A model generated the notes under the pieces. The model was not told the DNA's origin. It was given only the letters and a program-made list of their open reading frames with translations, and searched no databases. Of a stretch of DNA of 64,000 bases, positions 16,666 to 25,295 are shown piece by piece (within the stretch, counting starts at the first letter, position 1; every line of letters begins with the position of its first letter). The position numbers and the translations under genes are program-made. This stretch comes from Pseudoalteromonas rubra (GTDB taxonomy: Bacteria > Pseudomonadota > Gammaproteobacteria > Enterobacterales > Alteromonadaceae): contig NZ_PNCJ01000014.1 in assembly GCF_005887115.1 (NCBI RefSeq), forward strand, positions 248,001-312,000, in the 5' to 3' direction.

Positions 16666-19600
16666 ATGGCCCAGTTTCAACACCCCGGCGCTTTGCGCGA
16701 AGCCCAACACCGTATTCAACAGGCGCTCGAACACGGTGCCAGCAGCCTGGATTTAAGTGGTTTACGGCTACGCCGCTTACCCGAGGAAATTGCCGCACTG
16801 GCCCCCCAGCTGACGGCATTGGATTTAAGTAATTGCGGGGAGTTACGCAGTCTGGCTGGTATTGAGTCGTTAACCGGTTTGACTGAGTTAAAGCTCCGCT
16901 TTTGCCATAAGCTTGAAACTTTAGAGCCGCTCAGTCAGTTGGTTGAAATAAAATGGTTAGATATAGAGCTTTGTGACCAGCTAACGTCGTTAAAAGGATT
17001 GGAGCGGCTAAATCAGCTGGAAGTATTAAGTGCTTATAATTGTAGACGTCTGACTGATATTGCTGCATTAAAAGGTAAAGCAAACCTGACAAATGTGAAT
17101 CTAGCTCATACAAGTGTTTCGGATATATCGTCTATGTCCGAACTACACAGCCTGCAATCGGCTGACCTTTCGTGGTGTAGCGGGACCTCTTCGCTAGAAC
17201 CATTCTCTGGTTTAACTAATTTGTTAGATTTAAATGTCAGTGGCGTGCAGCAAAGTATAGATTGGATTGTTTCTCTGCCTTCATTAAAAACATTGCGCAT
17301 ATCTCTAGCTTCACTCTCTAGTATCTATGCTCTTGAAAACATAAAACAGTTGGAGACGCTAGAGCTGGATGAGTACGATGATGTTCATCTTAACACCCGG
17401 CAGCTTACACTTGGTTGCTTAAAAAAACTTTACATTAGTAACTTTTATGCCGAGAGTGTAAATTTTTTACGAGGGCTTCCTCAATTAGAGGAGTTGCATC
17501 TCGATGATTGTATCAACTTGCGTGATATTTCAGGGCTTAAATGGACCGAGCAGCTTAAGTCATTGAGATTGAATTTCGAGGATAATCTTGTTTCTTTAAA
17601 GAGCTTGTTGATGCTAGACCAGCTTGAATCTCTTTCGCTTAATACATCGCAGTATTTAGATGATATGGACGTTATTAAGGTTCTGCCAGAACTTAAAGCG
17701 CTAGATCTTTGGATATTCGTCCCTGAGGAAAGTTTTAAACCTGTCTGTTTTCCACCCAGCTTAATATCTTTAGAGGGATATGGATTCAGACTGTTAAAGG
17801 AAGGTTGTAAAGATGCAGACATTGCTTATTTTACGGATTTGAAAGAAATTAGTATCCACTCCGGACTATCTGAAGGTGAGATAATCGCGTTAAAAAATTT
17901 ACCGCAAATGACTTCTATCCACTCAGGTTGCGCCTGGACAAAAGTAAACGGTATGTGGCAGCTCTCAGAGTTGCAATGCAAGGAGAGCTTATCTATCAGC
18001 GAGCTGGATGAATTATATGTATTTGATAAATTGGCATTAAACATTCTGAGTTTCTACGGGAATTCGAAGCTGAGGAGCTTAGCAGCGATAGGTGACTATA
18101 AAAATTTACACTCCCTTGATATTAATGACTGTAATGGACTTCAGGATTATATGCCCTTAATGCAAGCTTGTGTGCTGGAAAAACTTGAAATAGGTCGGCC
18201 GCAATATTCAGATTCTACTTTGCAGATACACCAGATCCCGAAACTGGATTGGATTACGGCTGAATATCTGCTAACCGAGTTGCCTAAACTTGAGATGGAA
18301 GGACAGATCTTAATTGAACATATCCCTCCTGAACTGACCTGCCCGATTAAGCAGGACGCCATTGAAGACTGGTATTGGGATATCCAGCGCCATGGACACG
18401 CTACGCCGACGGCGTTAAAGGTGATGATTTTGGGCAATGGCCAGATAGGCAAGACGCAGCTGGCCCGGTGTTTGCGGGGCGAGGCATTTGATGAAAGCGT
18501 GAAGAGTACCCATGGCATCCAGCTACACCGCTTTGATTATAACGGGGTAGAGATCCAGTGCTGGGACTTTGGCGGTCAGGATGTGTATCTGGGGACCCAT
18601 AGTTTGTTTATCGACAGCCGGGCGCTGTATTTGCTGCTGTGGCATCCGAAAACAGAAAATAACGACCTGGTGCCGTGTGAGCAGATAGAGATCCGTAACC
18701 GGCCGCTGAGTTACTGGCTGGCCTACTTAAAGTCGCTGGCGGGCTCGGAAGCCCAGGTAATGGTCTGCCAGAGCCAGTGTGACGATCCAGAGCAGGATCA
18801 GCGTGCCCCGGTGCCTCATCCTGTGCCGTTTACCAAGCTACGTGAAGTGCCTATCAGTGCCAAAGTGCCCGGCGGACTGGATGAATTTACGCCCTTTTTT
18901 GAGCGGGCGATTCAGTTACAGCTTAAACGCAATGGTGATATCTGGCTACCCAAAAACTGGCTGGCAGTGGAGCAGGAGATTGCTGTGTTGCAGGTGCAAT
19001 TATTACCGTACGACGCCTATCAGACACTGTGCGCGCGCCATGATGTGGCAGCGCCCGAAACCTTAGTGCAGTACCTGCATCAGACGGGGCGGGTGTTTTA
19101 TCGTAAAGGCTGTTTTGACGACCAGCTGATTCTGGACCAGGCCTGGGCGCTACAGGGTGTTTACCTGCTGCTGGAGCGCGAGCATGTGATGCCGGCACTC
19201 AAAGGTGCCAGTGGCTGTTTTGCGAAAGCGGATCTGGAGCCGCTACTGTGGCAGGGGAAAGAGTTTACGGCCAGCGAGAAAGCTTTGTTTGTGGAGATGA
19301 TGTTGCAGTGTGGGGTATGCTTTCAATTAACGGATGACAGCTATATTGCCCCCGACGCCCTGCCGGAAAAAGCGGAACGCCAGGGGCATTTTACCAGTAT
19401 CTGGCAGCAGGGCGAATGCGACTATCATATTCGCCTGGAGTATGCGTTTTTACACGATGCCACCATGCGTTATTTGCTCAGTAAAATTGGGGAGCAGGCG
19501 GGTCCTCAGGCCTGTTACTGGCGCTACGGCTGCTGCTATTACGATGCCAAAGCCAATGCCCGGGTGTGGTTTGAGTGCACGCCATTAACTGATGAACAAA

Positions 19601-20436
19601 AAGAAGAACGGAATGATTTCAGTAACTATGGCCAGCCCGGGGTGATTGATATTCGTGTTGCCGGTAAACAAGGGCTAGAGCTGGCAAAACACTTGCTAAA
19701 ATCGATCAGTAAAGAGCAGCACCTGGAACAAAGCGCCCGGGTTGAGTGGCAGGTGGGAGAGCCGACGGAAGAAGCGCGTGAGATTCAAGACGAAGATGCT
19801 CCGCTAGCGCCGTTTGCGGGCATTAACCCGGCGGCCAAGGCATCAACCGGACTGTACTTTTCTTATGCCTGGGGTAAGGCCCCGGATCCACATCAGCAAA
19901 TATGCGATGAGATATACACTCAGCTGGCAAAGTATGAGCTTGAGGTGATCCGCGACAGAGAAGCCACAGGATATGGCGACAGCATAGCCGAATTTGAGCG
20001 CGAAATTGGCCGCGCCGATGCCGTATTACTGGTGATCAGCCGCAAGTCTTTGTATGAGTCAACGCACTGTATGAATGAGCTTAAGCTGATTTATGAGCAT
20101 TGCCAGGGACAACAGAATAAGTTTAATGACAAGGTGTTTCCGGTGATCATCGGTGATGTATGCATCGATACACCTGAAGAGCGTTTGGATGTGGTTGCGC
20201 ACTGGCTGAAGAAGAGAGAGTTACTCGACAAGCGCATTGACGCAGTGGGTAATCAGTATGCAGGTAAGGCTGACCTGGACGCGCTGAAAACGATGGACGC
20301 ATTTATCAGTTGTGTGTCGGATACTCTGAGCTGGATAAGCGATAGAGTTACTGAGCGTGAAAGCGAGTTACAGGCCGATGCAACGGTGCAGTTTGTAGTA
20401 GACAAATTAAATCTGAGGTTACGTAATGCAGGATAA
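16666..20436 (+). CDS. LRR-Roc-COR-TIR protein (bacterial Roco, immune-type)
   Basis: This 1256-residue protein has leucine-rich repeats at about 25-540 (LTALDLSNCGELRSL, LTELKLRFCHKLETL). A Roc GTPase follows with P-loop G590-NGQIGKT597 and switch II D634-FGGQ638; the base-reading motif is QSQCD in place of NKxD. A COR domain follows (about 760-920, LPKNWLAVEQEI, VFYRKGCFDDQLILD). A C-terminal TIR domain starts near 1061 (GLYFSYAW) and keeps the acidic residue E1138 (HCMNELKLI) at the usual NADase position. Family knowledge suggests ligand sensing by the LRR, GTP-controlled switching and NAD+ cleavage or signalling by TIR. The end overlaps the DUF4231 gene by 11 bases. The LRR part is much more AT-rich than the flanks. 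Confidence 0.9.
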   Translation: MAQFQHPGALREAQHRIQQALEHGASSLDLSGLRLRRLPEEIAALAPQLTALDLSNCGELRSLAGIESLTGLTELKLRFCHKLETLEPLSQLVEIKWLDIELCDQLTSLKGLERLNQLEVLSAYNCRRLTDIAALKGKANLTNVNLAHTSVSDISSMSELHSLQSADLSWCSGTSSLEPFSGLTNLLDLNVSGVQQSIDWIVSLPSLKTLRISLASLSSIYALENIKQLETLELDEYDDVHLNTRQLTLGCLKKLYISNFYAESVNFLRGLPQLEELHLDDCINLRDISGLKWTEQLKSLRLNFEDNLVSLKSLLMLDQLESLSLNTSQYLDDMDVIKVLPELKALDLWIFVPEESFKPVCFPPSLISLEGYGFRLLKEGCKDADIAYFTDLKEISIHSGLSEGEIIALKNLPQMTSIHSGCAWTKVNGMWQLSELQCKESLSISELDELYVFDKLALNILSFYGNSKLRSLAAIGDYKNLHSLDINDCNGLQDYMPLMQACVLEKLEIGRPQYSDSTLQIHQIPKLDWITAEYLLTELPKLEMEGQILIEHIPPELTCPIKQDAIEDWYWDIQRHGHATPTALKVMILGNGQIGKTQLARCLRGEAFDESVKSTHGIQLHRFDYNGVEIQCWDFGGQDVYLGTHSLFIDSRALYLLLWHPKTENNDLVPCEQIEIRNRPLSYWLAYLKSLAGSEAQVMVCQSQCDDPEQDQRAPVPHPVPFTKLREVPISAKVPGGLDEFTPFFERAIQLQLKRNGDIWLPKNWLAVEQEIAVLQVQLLPYDAYQTLCARHDVAAPETLVQYLHQTGRVFYRKGCFDDQLILDQAWALQGVYLLLEREHVMPALKGASGCFAKADLEPLLWQGKEFTASEKALFVEMMLQCGVCFQLTDDSYIAPDALPEKAERQGHFTSIWQQGECDYHIRLEYAFLHDATMRYLLSKIGEQAGPQACYWRYGCCYYDAKANARVWFECTPLTDEQKEERNDFSNYGQPGVIDIRVAGKQGLELAKHLLKSISKEQHLEQSARVEWQVGEPTEEAREIQDEDAPLAPFAGINPAAKASTGLYFSYAWGKAPDPHQQICDEIYTQLAKYELEVIRDREATGYGDSIAEFEREIGRADAVLLVISRKSLYESTHCMNELKLIYEHCQGQQNKFNDKVFPVIIGDVCIDTPEERLDVVAHWLKKRELLDKRIDAVGNQYAGKADLDALKTMDAFISCVSDTLSWISDRVTERESELQADATVQFVVDKLNLRLRNAG

Positions 20437-20902
20437 CATACAGGCACTGACCATGGAGCAAAGTACTTATATTGGCGAGCGGCTGGAGCATCAGATCAGC
20501 TGGTATGATACAAAAAGCATGGATAATCAGCGCGCTTATCATCGCTGCCAGATTGTAGAGTTGTGCAGCGCGGTATCTATTCCGTTTATCACCGGGTTGT
20601 GGGGCAGTGTGGTGGCCGGCCAGGTGATTATTGGTATTTTGGGTGTGCTGATAGCGGTATGTGCTGGTCTGTCTAACCTGAAAAAGTATCAGCAAAACTG
20701 GCTGAACTATCGCACCAGTTGCGAAATGTTGCGTCGTGAGAGATTTCTGTACCTGACAGCCTGTGCGCCCTATCATGAGGCCGATAAATTCAATTTACTG
20801 GTGACCCGGGTTGAGGATATTCTGGCAAAAGAGCATGGTGAATGGCGGGTCAATGTACAACCCAGGCAAACCACCCATGGTGAGACAGGTCAACCCGGCT
20901 AA
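20426..20902 (+). CDS. DUF4231 (SLATT-like) two-helix membrane protein
   Basis: The 158-residue protein has two adjacent transmembrane helices (about 43-60 and 64-84), preceded by an amphipathic helix and followed by a soluble helical tail (YQQNWLNYRTSCEMLRRERF). This layout and the N-Y-R-x-x-x-E-x-L-R-R-E motif are typical of DUF4231, part of the SLATT group predicted to act as membrane-perturbing effectors or membrane adaptors in bacterial conflict systems. Its ATG lies inside the end of the TIR gene (overlap ATGCAGGATAA), with GAGG upstream, so the two are translationally coupled. A joint role with the Roco-TIR protein is inferred from this overlap. Confidence 0.85.
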   Translation: MQDNIQALTMEQSTYIGERLEHQISWYDTKSMDNQRAYHRCQIVELCSAVSIPFITGLWGSVVAGQVIIGILGVLIAVCAGLSNLKKYQQNWLNYRTSCEMLRRERFLYLTACAPYHEADKFNLLVTRVEDILAKEHGEWRVNVQPRQTTHGETGQPG

Positions 20903-20932
20903 TTATATCAATCAGGGATAAAAGGAAGAGCG

Positions 20933-21388
20933 ATGGCAAAGATCCGACTGGCGACACCACAGGATTTATCCGGCATAGTTCAGTTGTATAAAGAGCTGCG
21001 CGGGCATGATCCGCAAATGAATGAGCTGATACTTGAATCGGCATGGAGCGAGCTGCTGAGCAGCCCGGCGGTCAATATCGTGGTGGCAGAGGTAGATGGG
21101 CAGCTTGCGTCGACTTGTCAGCTGGGCGTAGTACCCACCCTGACCAATGGCTGCCGCCCGTTTGGGATCATTGAACATGTCATTACCTCAGAGCGTTTTC
21201 GTCGTCGTGGTTTAAGTCAGCAGGTAATTGAACAGGCATTGTCGCTTGCCTGGGAGCAGCATTGCTATAAGGTGATGTTACTCTCTGGCGCAACACGCAC
21301 CAGTGCTCACAAGCTATATGAAAAAGTTGGATTTAAATCGGATGTTGAAAACGGGTTTGTTATTAAGAATCCGATGACAGTAAATTAA
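20933..21388 (+). CDS. GNAT-family N-acetyltransferase
   Basis: The 151-residue protein shows the GNAT fold: an N-terminal strand (IRLATPQDLSGIVQLYKEL), the substrate-side strand (NIVVAEVDGQLASTCQL), the acetyl-CoA loop (ERFRRRGLSQQVIEQAL) and the C-terminal G-A-x-x-x-x-A-x-x-L-Y-x-K-x-G-F motif. It transfers an acetyl group from acetyl-CoA to an unknown amine. AAGGAAGAG precedes the ATG. The gap to the DUF4231 gene is 30 bases, so it may be a third gene of that transcript, but acetyltransferases like this are common and it may be unrelated. Confidence 0.88.
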   Translation: MAKIRLATPQDLSGIVQLYKELRGHDPQMNELILESAWSELLSSPAVNIVVAEVDGQLASTCQLGVVPTLTNGCRPFGIIEHVITSERFRRRGLSQQVIEQALSLAWEQHCYKVMLLSGATRTSAHKLYEKVGFKSDVENGFVIKNPMTVN

Positions 21389-21411
21389 AAGGGGCCGACC
21401 GACCCTTTAAT
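21384..21411 (+). terminator. Possible weak terminator after the GNAT gene
   Basis: ATTAAAAGGG and CCCTTTAAT pair with one bulged A around a loop at 21394-21402. There is no strong T-run. It may end the TIR/DUF4231/GNAT transcript. Confidence 0.4.
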
Positions 21412-21468
21412 GGGTAAATTTGTTCGCAGAGGTTTCGTCTTTTTGTTATTTGTCATCATTTTTTATCT

Positions 21469-22116
21469 ATGCATATCGTGAATTTATGGTCCTCTGGACT
21501 GGTACAGGACAAGCCTTGCGAGCGCGGCGCCTTGCTTGGTGAATATCACCACCCTTATTTTAATAAACGTTTTTCTCTAAAGCTGATTGGGCACAATGAT
21601 TTAGCGCGTTTTTGTCGCTGGATGAATGACCCCAGGGTTGCGCACTTCTGGCAACAGGCCTGGAGTGAAGAAAAACAGTGGCAGTATCTGAGTGATAAGC
21701 TTGCCGATGCCCATACTTTACCCCTGATTGGCTACCTGGACGACCAACCTTTTGCTTATCTGGAAGTTTACTGGGCAGCCAGAGACAAGCTGGCAGGTTA
21801 TTATGATGCGGCGCCCTATGATCGGGGGATACATCTGCTGGTGGGGGAGCAAAGCTGCCGTGGACCGGATAACTTTCGCTGCTGGATGACCTGCCTCAGC
21901 CATCTGATCTATCAAAGCCAGCCCAAGACCCAGCGTATTGTGCTTGAACCCAGAGCTGATAACGTGCGCCTGATGAAGCATATGGCAGGGCTGGGCTATC
22001 ATAAACAGTTTGAGTTTGACTTTCCCCATAAACGTGCCGCACTACTGATGGGACACAGGGCGCATTTTTATGAACATATTTTTGCTAAGTATGACGAGTG
22101 TGAGTCAGTCGCTTAG
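21469..22116 (+). CDS. AlcB/IucB-like siderophore-type acyltransferase
   Basis: The 215-residue protein belongs to the GNAT branch that acylates hydroxylamines in siderophore synthesis. Landmarks are RFCRWMNDPRVAHFWQQAW, LIGYLDDQPFAYLEVYWAARD, the conserved RGIHLLVGEQSCRG and RIVLEPRADNVRLMKH. These enzymes acetylate or succinylate N6-hydroxylysine or N-hydroxydiamines. At 215 residues it is like the short AlcB form, lacking the extra N-terminal domain of IucB. No hydroxylase or NIS synthetase gene lies near, so it is an orphan here. A TonB receptor with a Fur-like site lies 9 kb upstream. No strong Shine-Dalgarno site is seen before the ATG. Confidence 0.8.
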   Translation: MHIVNLWSSGLVQDKPCERGALLGEYHHPYFNKRFSLKLIGHNDLARFCRWMNDPRVAHFWQQAWSEEKQWQYLSDKLADAHTLPLIGYLDDQPFAYLEVYWAARDKLAGYYDAAPYDRGIHLLVGEQSCRGPDNFRCWMTCLSHLIYQSQPKTQRIVLEPRADNVRLMKHMAGLGYHKQFEFDFPHKRAALLMGHRAHFYEHIFAKYDECESVA

Positions 22117-22180
22117 GTCATTGGCATACTCTAAATGAAGGTGTATGGTGCTCAGACAATGTCAGCAAAGGAACATCAAT

Positions 22181-22558
22181 ATGGACCATACACAAGCCCA
22201 TGCTTATCTGCTTAATAAACCCTTTTCTTCCGTTGGACAGCCTTTTGGGCCCGGTGTCGATGTGTTTAAAGTGAAAGACAAGATGTTTGCGACACTGGCT
22301 CCGGGCAAATATAACGAAGGAGAGGTCCGTCACTGGTGGTTGAATCTGAAGTGTGACCCGGATGAGGCGCATGCTTTGCGGGACATTTTTGATGCGGTTA
22401 TTCCCGGTTACCATATGAACAAACGGTTGTGGAATACAGTGATCCTGGATGGCTCTGTGCCCCGTGGAGAAATAGAACGCATGATAGATAACTCATTCTT
22501 GCTGGTGGTGCAAAAAATGACCAAAAAGCAGCGCGAGGCCATCATGGTGCATCTTTAG
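22181..22558 (+). CDS. MmcQ/YjbR family protein
   Basis: This 125-residue protein has the YjbR/MmcQ fold signature: a start helix with LNKPFSSVGQPFGPGVDVFKV, then KMFATLAP, a tryptophan-rich strand (VRHWWLNLKCDPDEA) and the NKRLWNTVILDGSVP segment. Members are small DNA-binding-like proteins of unclear role. The start at 22181 is chosen because AAAGGA lies 8 bases upstream; an earlier in-frame ATG at 22145 lacks a ribosome site. It is on its own promoter or follows the acyltransferase gene by 64 bases. Confidence 0.85.
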   Translation: MDHTQAHAYLLNKPFSSVGQPFGPGVDVFKVKDKMFATLAPGKYNEGEVRHWWLNLKCDPDEAHALRDIFDAVIPGYHMNKRLWNTVILDGSVPRGEIERMIDNSFLLVVQKMTKKQREAIMVHL

Positions 22559-22620
22559 TTTTTTATACGTAATTGGGTTATTCTTGTCGGTGAATAGGAT
22601 AATAACAATTACATGGCACT

Positions 22621-24456
22621 ATGCGTTACCAGTTTGATGACTTTGAGTTCGACAGCACTGATTTGATTTTGCATCGCGCAGGTGAAGCGCTGGCAATTCG
22701 TCACAATGAAGCAAAACTGCTGGCTTTGCTGCTGGAAAATACGCACCGAGTGCTCAGCAAAGAAGAGATTCTGAATGAAGTCTGGCAGGGGAAGGTGGTC
22801 TCTGATCAGGCGGTATTCCAAAATATCAGCCATTTAAGGGCTTTGTTCGGCAACGATGCTATCAAAACCTATGCAAAGCGAGGTTACCAATGGCAACGTC
22901 CGGTAAATGATCCGGTAACAGGCCCAAAATCAGATCTTAGTGATGTTCAGGGAAAACCGGTCGTTACATCCGTTGCAGCAGCTACTTGGATGCATCGCTC
23001 TGGGATCAAGTGGCTGGGTATATCATTGTGCTGTTTATTGGTCTTGGTTGCAGTGGTTTTTACCAACCCGAGCGACGAGCCAGAGCAAGCGCCCTTTACG
23101 CTGACTTACCTGCCTTTTGAAGGCGCCGAGCTTGAAAAGTGGCAATTACGAGATACAGTCCGGCTGGACTTTACTGCTCTTTCCACGCTTTCTGCTGCGC
23201 ACTTCAGAACATCACAGGAACTGGTTTATCCTGAGGTTGCGGCGCAGCATCCGTTTATCCTCACTGCCAGTGTGCGCTATGTCGATGCCCTTTGGTATCT
23301 AACTTTTTGGCTAAAAGGCCCGGCAGGGCAATGGCAGGGTGTGCTACATGGTGAAACACCTGAAGCGGTGCAGCAGCAGCTGTATCATCATCTCGCCCAG
23401 CCTGTGGTCCGGTCTTTACTGCAAAACCCTCACTCTCCGGACCTTAAGCTGGCTATGCTGACCCAGGCGCATCAAGCTGCTCCACAAGATCTGATCCTGT
23501 TGGGCGCCTTGGTTAATGCTTATCTCGATGTGCGGGAGCTGGAAAAAGCGATGGTAATGGCTGAGAAACTGGCAGTACTGGCTAAAGCGCAAACCAATTC
23601 ACAGCAGCTGGGCCGTGCACTGGCCTATCAGGGCGAAATTCTGTCGCGTAAAAACCTGGTCGATCTAAGCCTGGTGAGGTTAGATGCCGCACTGGAGGCA
23701 CTGGCAACCAGCCAGGACTTGAGGGCGCAGGCAGATGTCTGGCACAGTCGTTCCTGGTTACATCATTTGCAACGGGATTATGAGCAGGTCAAAGCCAGTT
23801 TGCTGCACTCGGCACAGCTGGCACAGCAGTCGCAGGACATTGCCAGAGAGCTGGATGCCCTGACTTATTTGTCGATTATGGCGAGTAAAAACCAGCAGGA
23901 TAATGATAAATATCTTTACCTGCGGCAGGCTGAGGATAAAATGCGGCACTATGCATTGCCGATTTACCACTTTGCCAAAGTGCCCTTCCACTATGCCATT
24001 TTTGCAGACAAGCCTGCCGACAAAGAGCCTCACTATCGGCGCGTGCTGGAATATACGGCGTTAACGCCGAACCATTGGGTGGCTCAGTCCAGTCGTAAAT
24101 CGCTAGTTCGTTATTATCTGAGTGAAGCACGCTATGATGAGGCCAAGTCTCTGATTGACAGTGTGAGCCAGGACAATGCAGAAAATGCCTATCTGGCGGT
24201 GATGTACGCTGCGGCTGCGCAAACTCAGGCCGAGCTTCTGCCCCTTGCGCTGCGTGCCTTTGAGCTGGCGCAGTTATCGGGAGATCGTCGGATTGGTCTC
24301 GATGTGGCCTTGTTGCTGTGCCAGATGCCGGTAGAATCGGGTGTAAATAGCGATTTCTATGCGCACTATATCAGCGAGCACGCAACACCGGATTGGCGAA
24401 CTCAGAATGAAGCACAGTTACTGGCACTCAATCTGACCTCAGTGGGTGTTGAATAA
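22621..24456 (+). CDS. CadC-like transmembrane transcriptional regulator with TPR sensor domain
   Basis: The 611-residue protein has an N-terminal winged helix of the OmpR/CadC type (residues 1-95; LLENTHRVLSKEEILNEVW, VFQNISHLRALFGNDAIKT, RGYQW), a single transmembrane helix (about 130-148) and a large periplasmic part rich in helical TPR-like repeats (250-600; AKAQTNSQQLGRALAYQGEI). Such ToxR/CadC-type proteins bind DNA while anchored in the inner membrane and sense periplasmic signals directly without phosphorylation. No obvious target gene is next to it. It converges on the lipid-enzyme operon, with a hairpin between. Confidence 0.88.
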   Translation: MRYQFDDFEFDSTDLILHRAGEALAIRHNEAKLLALLLENTHRVLSKEEILNEVWQGKVVSDQAVFQNISHLRALFGNDAIKTYAKRGYQWQRPVNDPVTGPKSDLSDVQGKPVVTSVAAATWMHRSGIKWLGISLCCLLVLVAVVFTNPSDEPEQAPFTLTYLPFEGAELEKWQLRDTVRLDFTALSTLSAAHFRTSQELVYPEVAAQHPFILTASVRYVDALWYLTFWLKGPAGQWQGVLHGETPEAVQQQLYHHLAQPVVRSLLQNPHSPDLKLAMLTQAHQAAPQDLILLGALVNAYLDVRELEKAMVMAEKLAVLAKAQTNSQQLGRALAYQGEILSRKNLVDLSLVRLDAALEALATSQDLRAQADVWHSRSWLHHLQRDYEQVKASLLHSAQLAQQSQDIARELDALTYLSIMASKNQQDNDKYLYLRQAEDKMRHYALPIYHFAKVPFHYAIFADKPADKEPHYRRVLEYTALTPNHWVAQSSRKSLVRYYLSEARYDEAKSLIDSVSQDNAENAYLAVMYAAAAQTQAELLPLALRAFELAQLSGDRRIGLDVALLLCQMPVESGVNSDFYAHYISEHATPDWRTQNEAQLLALNLTSVGVE

Positions 24457-24461
24457 CGCGC

Positions 24462-24494
24462 CAGACTCAGCGGCTATCGGGACCGCAGAGTCTG
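24462..24494. terminator. Hairpin between convergent regulator and lipid-enzyme genes
   Basis: CAGACTCAGCGG (24462-24473) pairs with CCGCAGAGTCTG (24483-24494) with one mismatch. It lies between two convergent stop codons. It lacks a T-run but fits a shared terminator position. Confidence 0.5.
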
Positions 24495-24507
24495 ACTGAT
24501 TAAGGGG

Positions 24508-25251
24508 TTAGTAAACGAAAGGGATCAGTTTTTTGGTTTTTGCCGCGTACTTGTCAAACTTCTCGCCATATCGCTCGGAGAGGTAACTATCCAGTGCCGG
24601 GATATGGAAGCTGATGAAAGAATAAGCCATAAAGAAAGGCAGCAGCAGCGTCCAGTAGTTGTAGCTCAGCAAGCACCAGCCCGTGAACAGTACCACATCA
24701 CCAAAGTAGTTAATGTGCATTGAATGTTTAAACAGTCCTTCGGTGTAGCACTGGCCTTTGTTGGCCGGGTCCTGTTTCCACCATTTTCTCTGGATCTCTG
24801 AGCCACTATTGAGGTAAGAGCCAACCGCCAGTAAAGCCAGCGCAACGATATCCAGCGTACCGAACGGGATAACCTCACTTCTGAATGCGCCGCCGCCCAC
24901 CAGCAACAGACCGATTTCAAACAGGGCCATAAAACACAGCAGGCCCAGCGCTTCACCCCAGTCTATTCTGCGTTGTAACAGATATAGCACAGTAATGGCA
25001 TGGCGGATCCAATAGACGAATACACAGCCAAGCATGATCAGGGCTCTGTCCTGGTCAACCAATACCCACTGTTGAGAGAATAGTTGACCAATGTGAGTCC
25101 AGCCATCGGCCATTGCCAGCCAGGCACAGAAAAGGACCAGGCCAAAGTGCAAACCGACAAAAGTCCACCTTTGCGCCAGCGTACGGCCGTGTTCGCGGTT
25201 GACCCCTCCTCCGGCGTTTTGACTGTCCGGGGTCTGATTTACTGTTTCCAT
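24508..25251 (-). CDS. DUF1295-like membrane enzyme (5-alpha-reductase / ICMT-type fold)
   Basis: This 247-residue membrane protein has about six helices and a C-terminal signature, CYTEGLFKHSMHINYFGDVV plus YLSERYGEKFDKYAAKTKKLIPF, seen in DUF1295 steroid-reductase-like and isoprenylcysteine methyltransferase-like proteins. These enzymes act on lipid or isoprenoid substrates with a soluble cofactor. METVNQ at 25251 is preferred because GAAGGA stands 7 bases before it, although an ATG six codons earlier exists. It follows the sterol-desaturase gene by 44 bases in the same direction, so the two form an operon for a shared lipid substrate. Confidence 0.72.
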   Translation of the reverse strand: METVNQTPDSQNAGGGVNREHGRTLAQRWTFVGLHFGLVLFCAWLAMADGWTHIGQLFSQQWVLVDQDRALIMLGCVFVYWIRHAITVLYLLQRRIDWGEALGLLCFMALFEIGLLLVGGGAFRSEVIPFGTLDIVALALLAVGSYLNSGSEIQRKWWKQDPANKGQCYTEGLFKHSMHINYFGDVVLFTGWCLLSYNYWTLLLPFFMAYSFISFHIPALDSYLSERYGEKFDKYAAKTKKLIPFVY

Positions 25252-25295
25252 TTTTTTTCCTTCAATCATATTAACTTAGAATTAGGTGTTGGTTG

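Noticed and set aside
16880..18300. The AT-rich LRR part as a separate gene or a frameshifted pseudogene.
   Set aside because: The reading frame is open from 16666 to 20436 without a break; the base-composition change is better read as mosaic origin.
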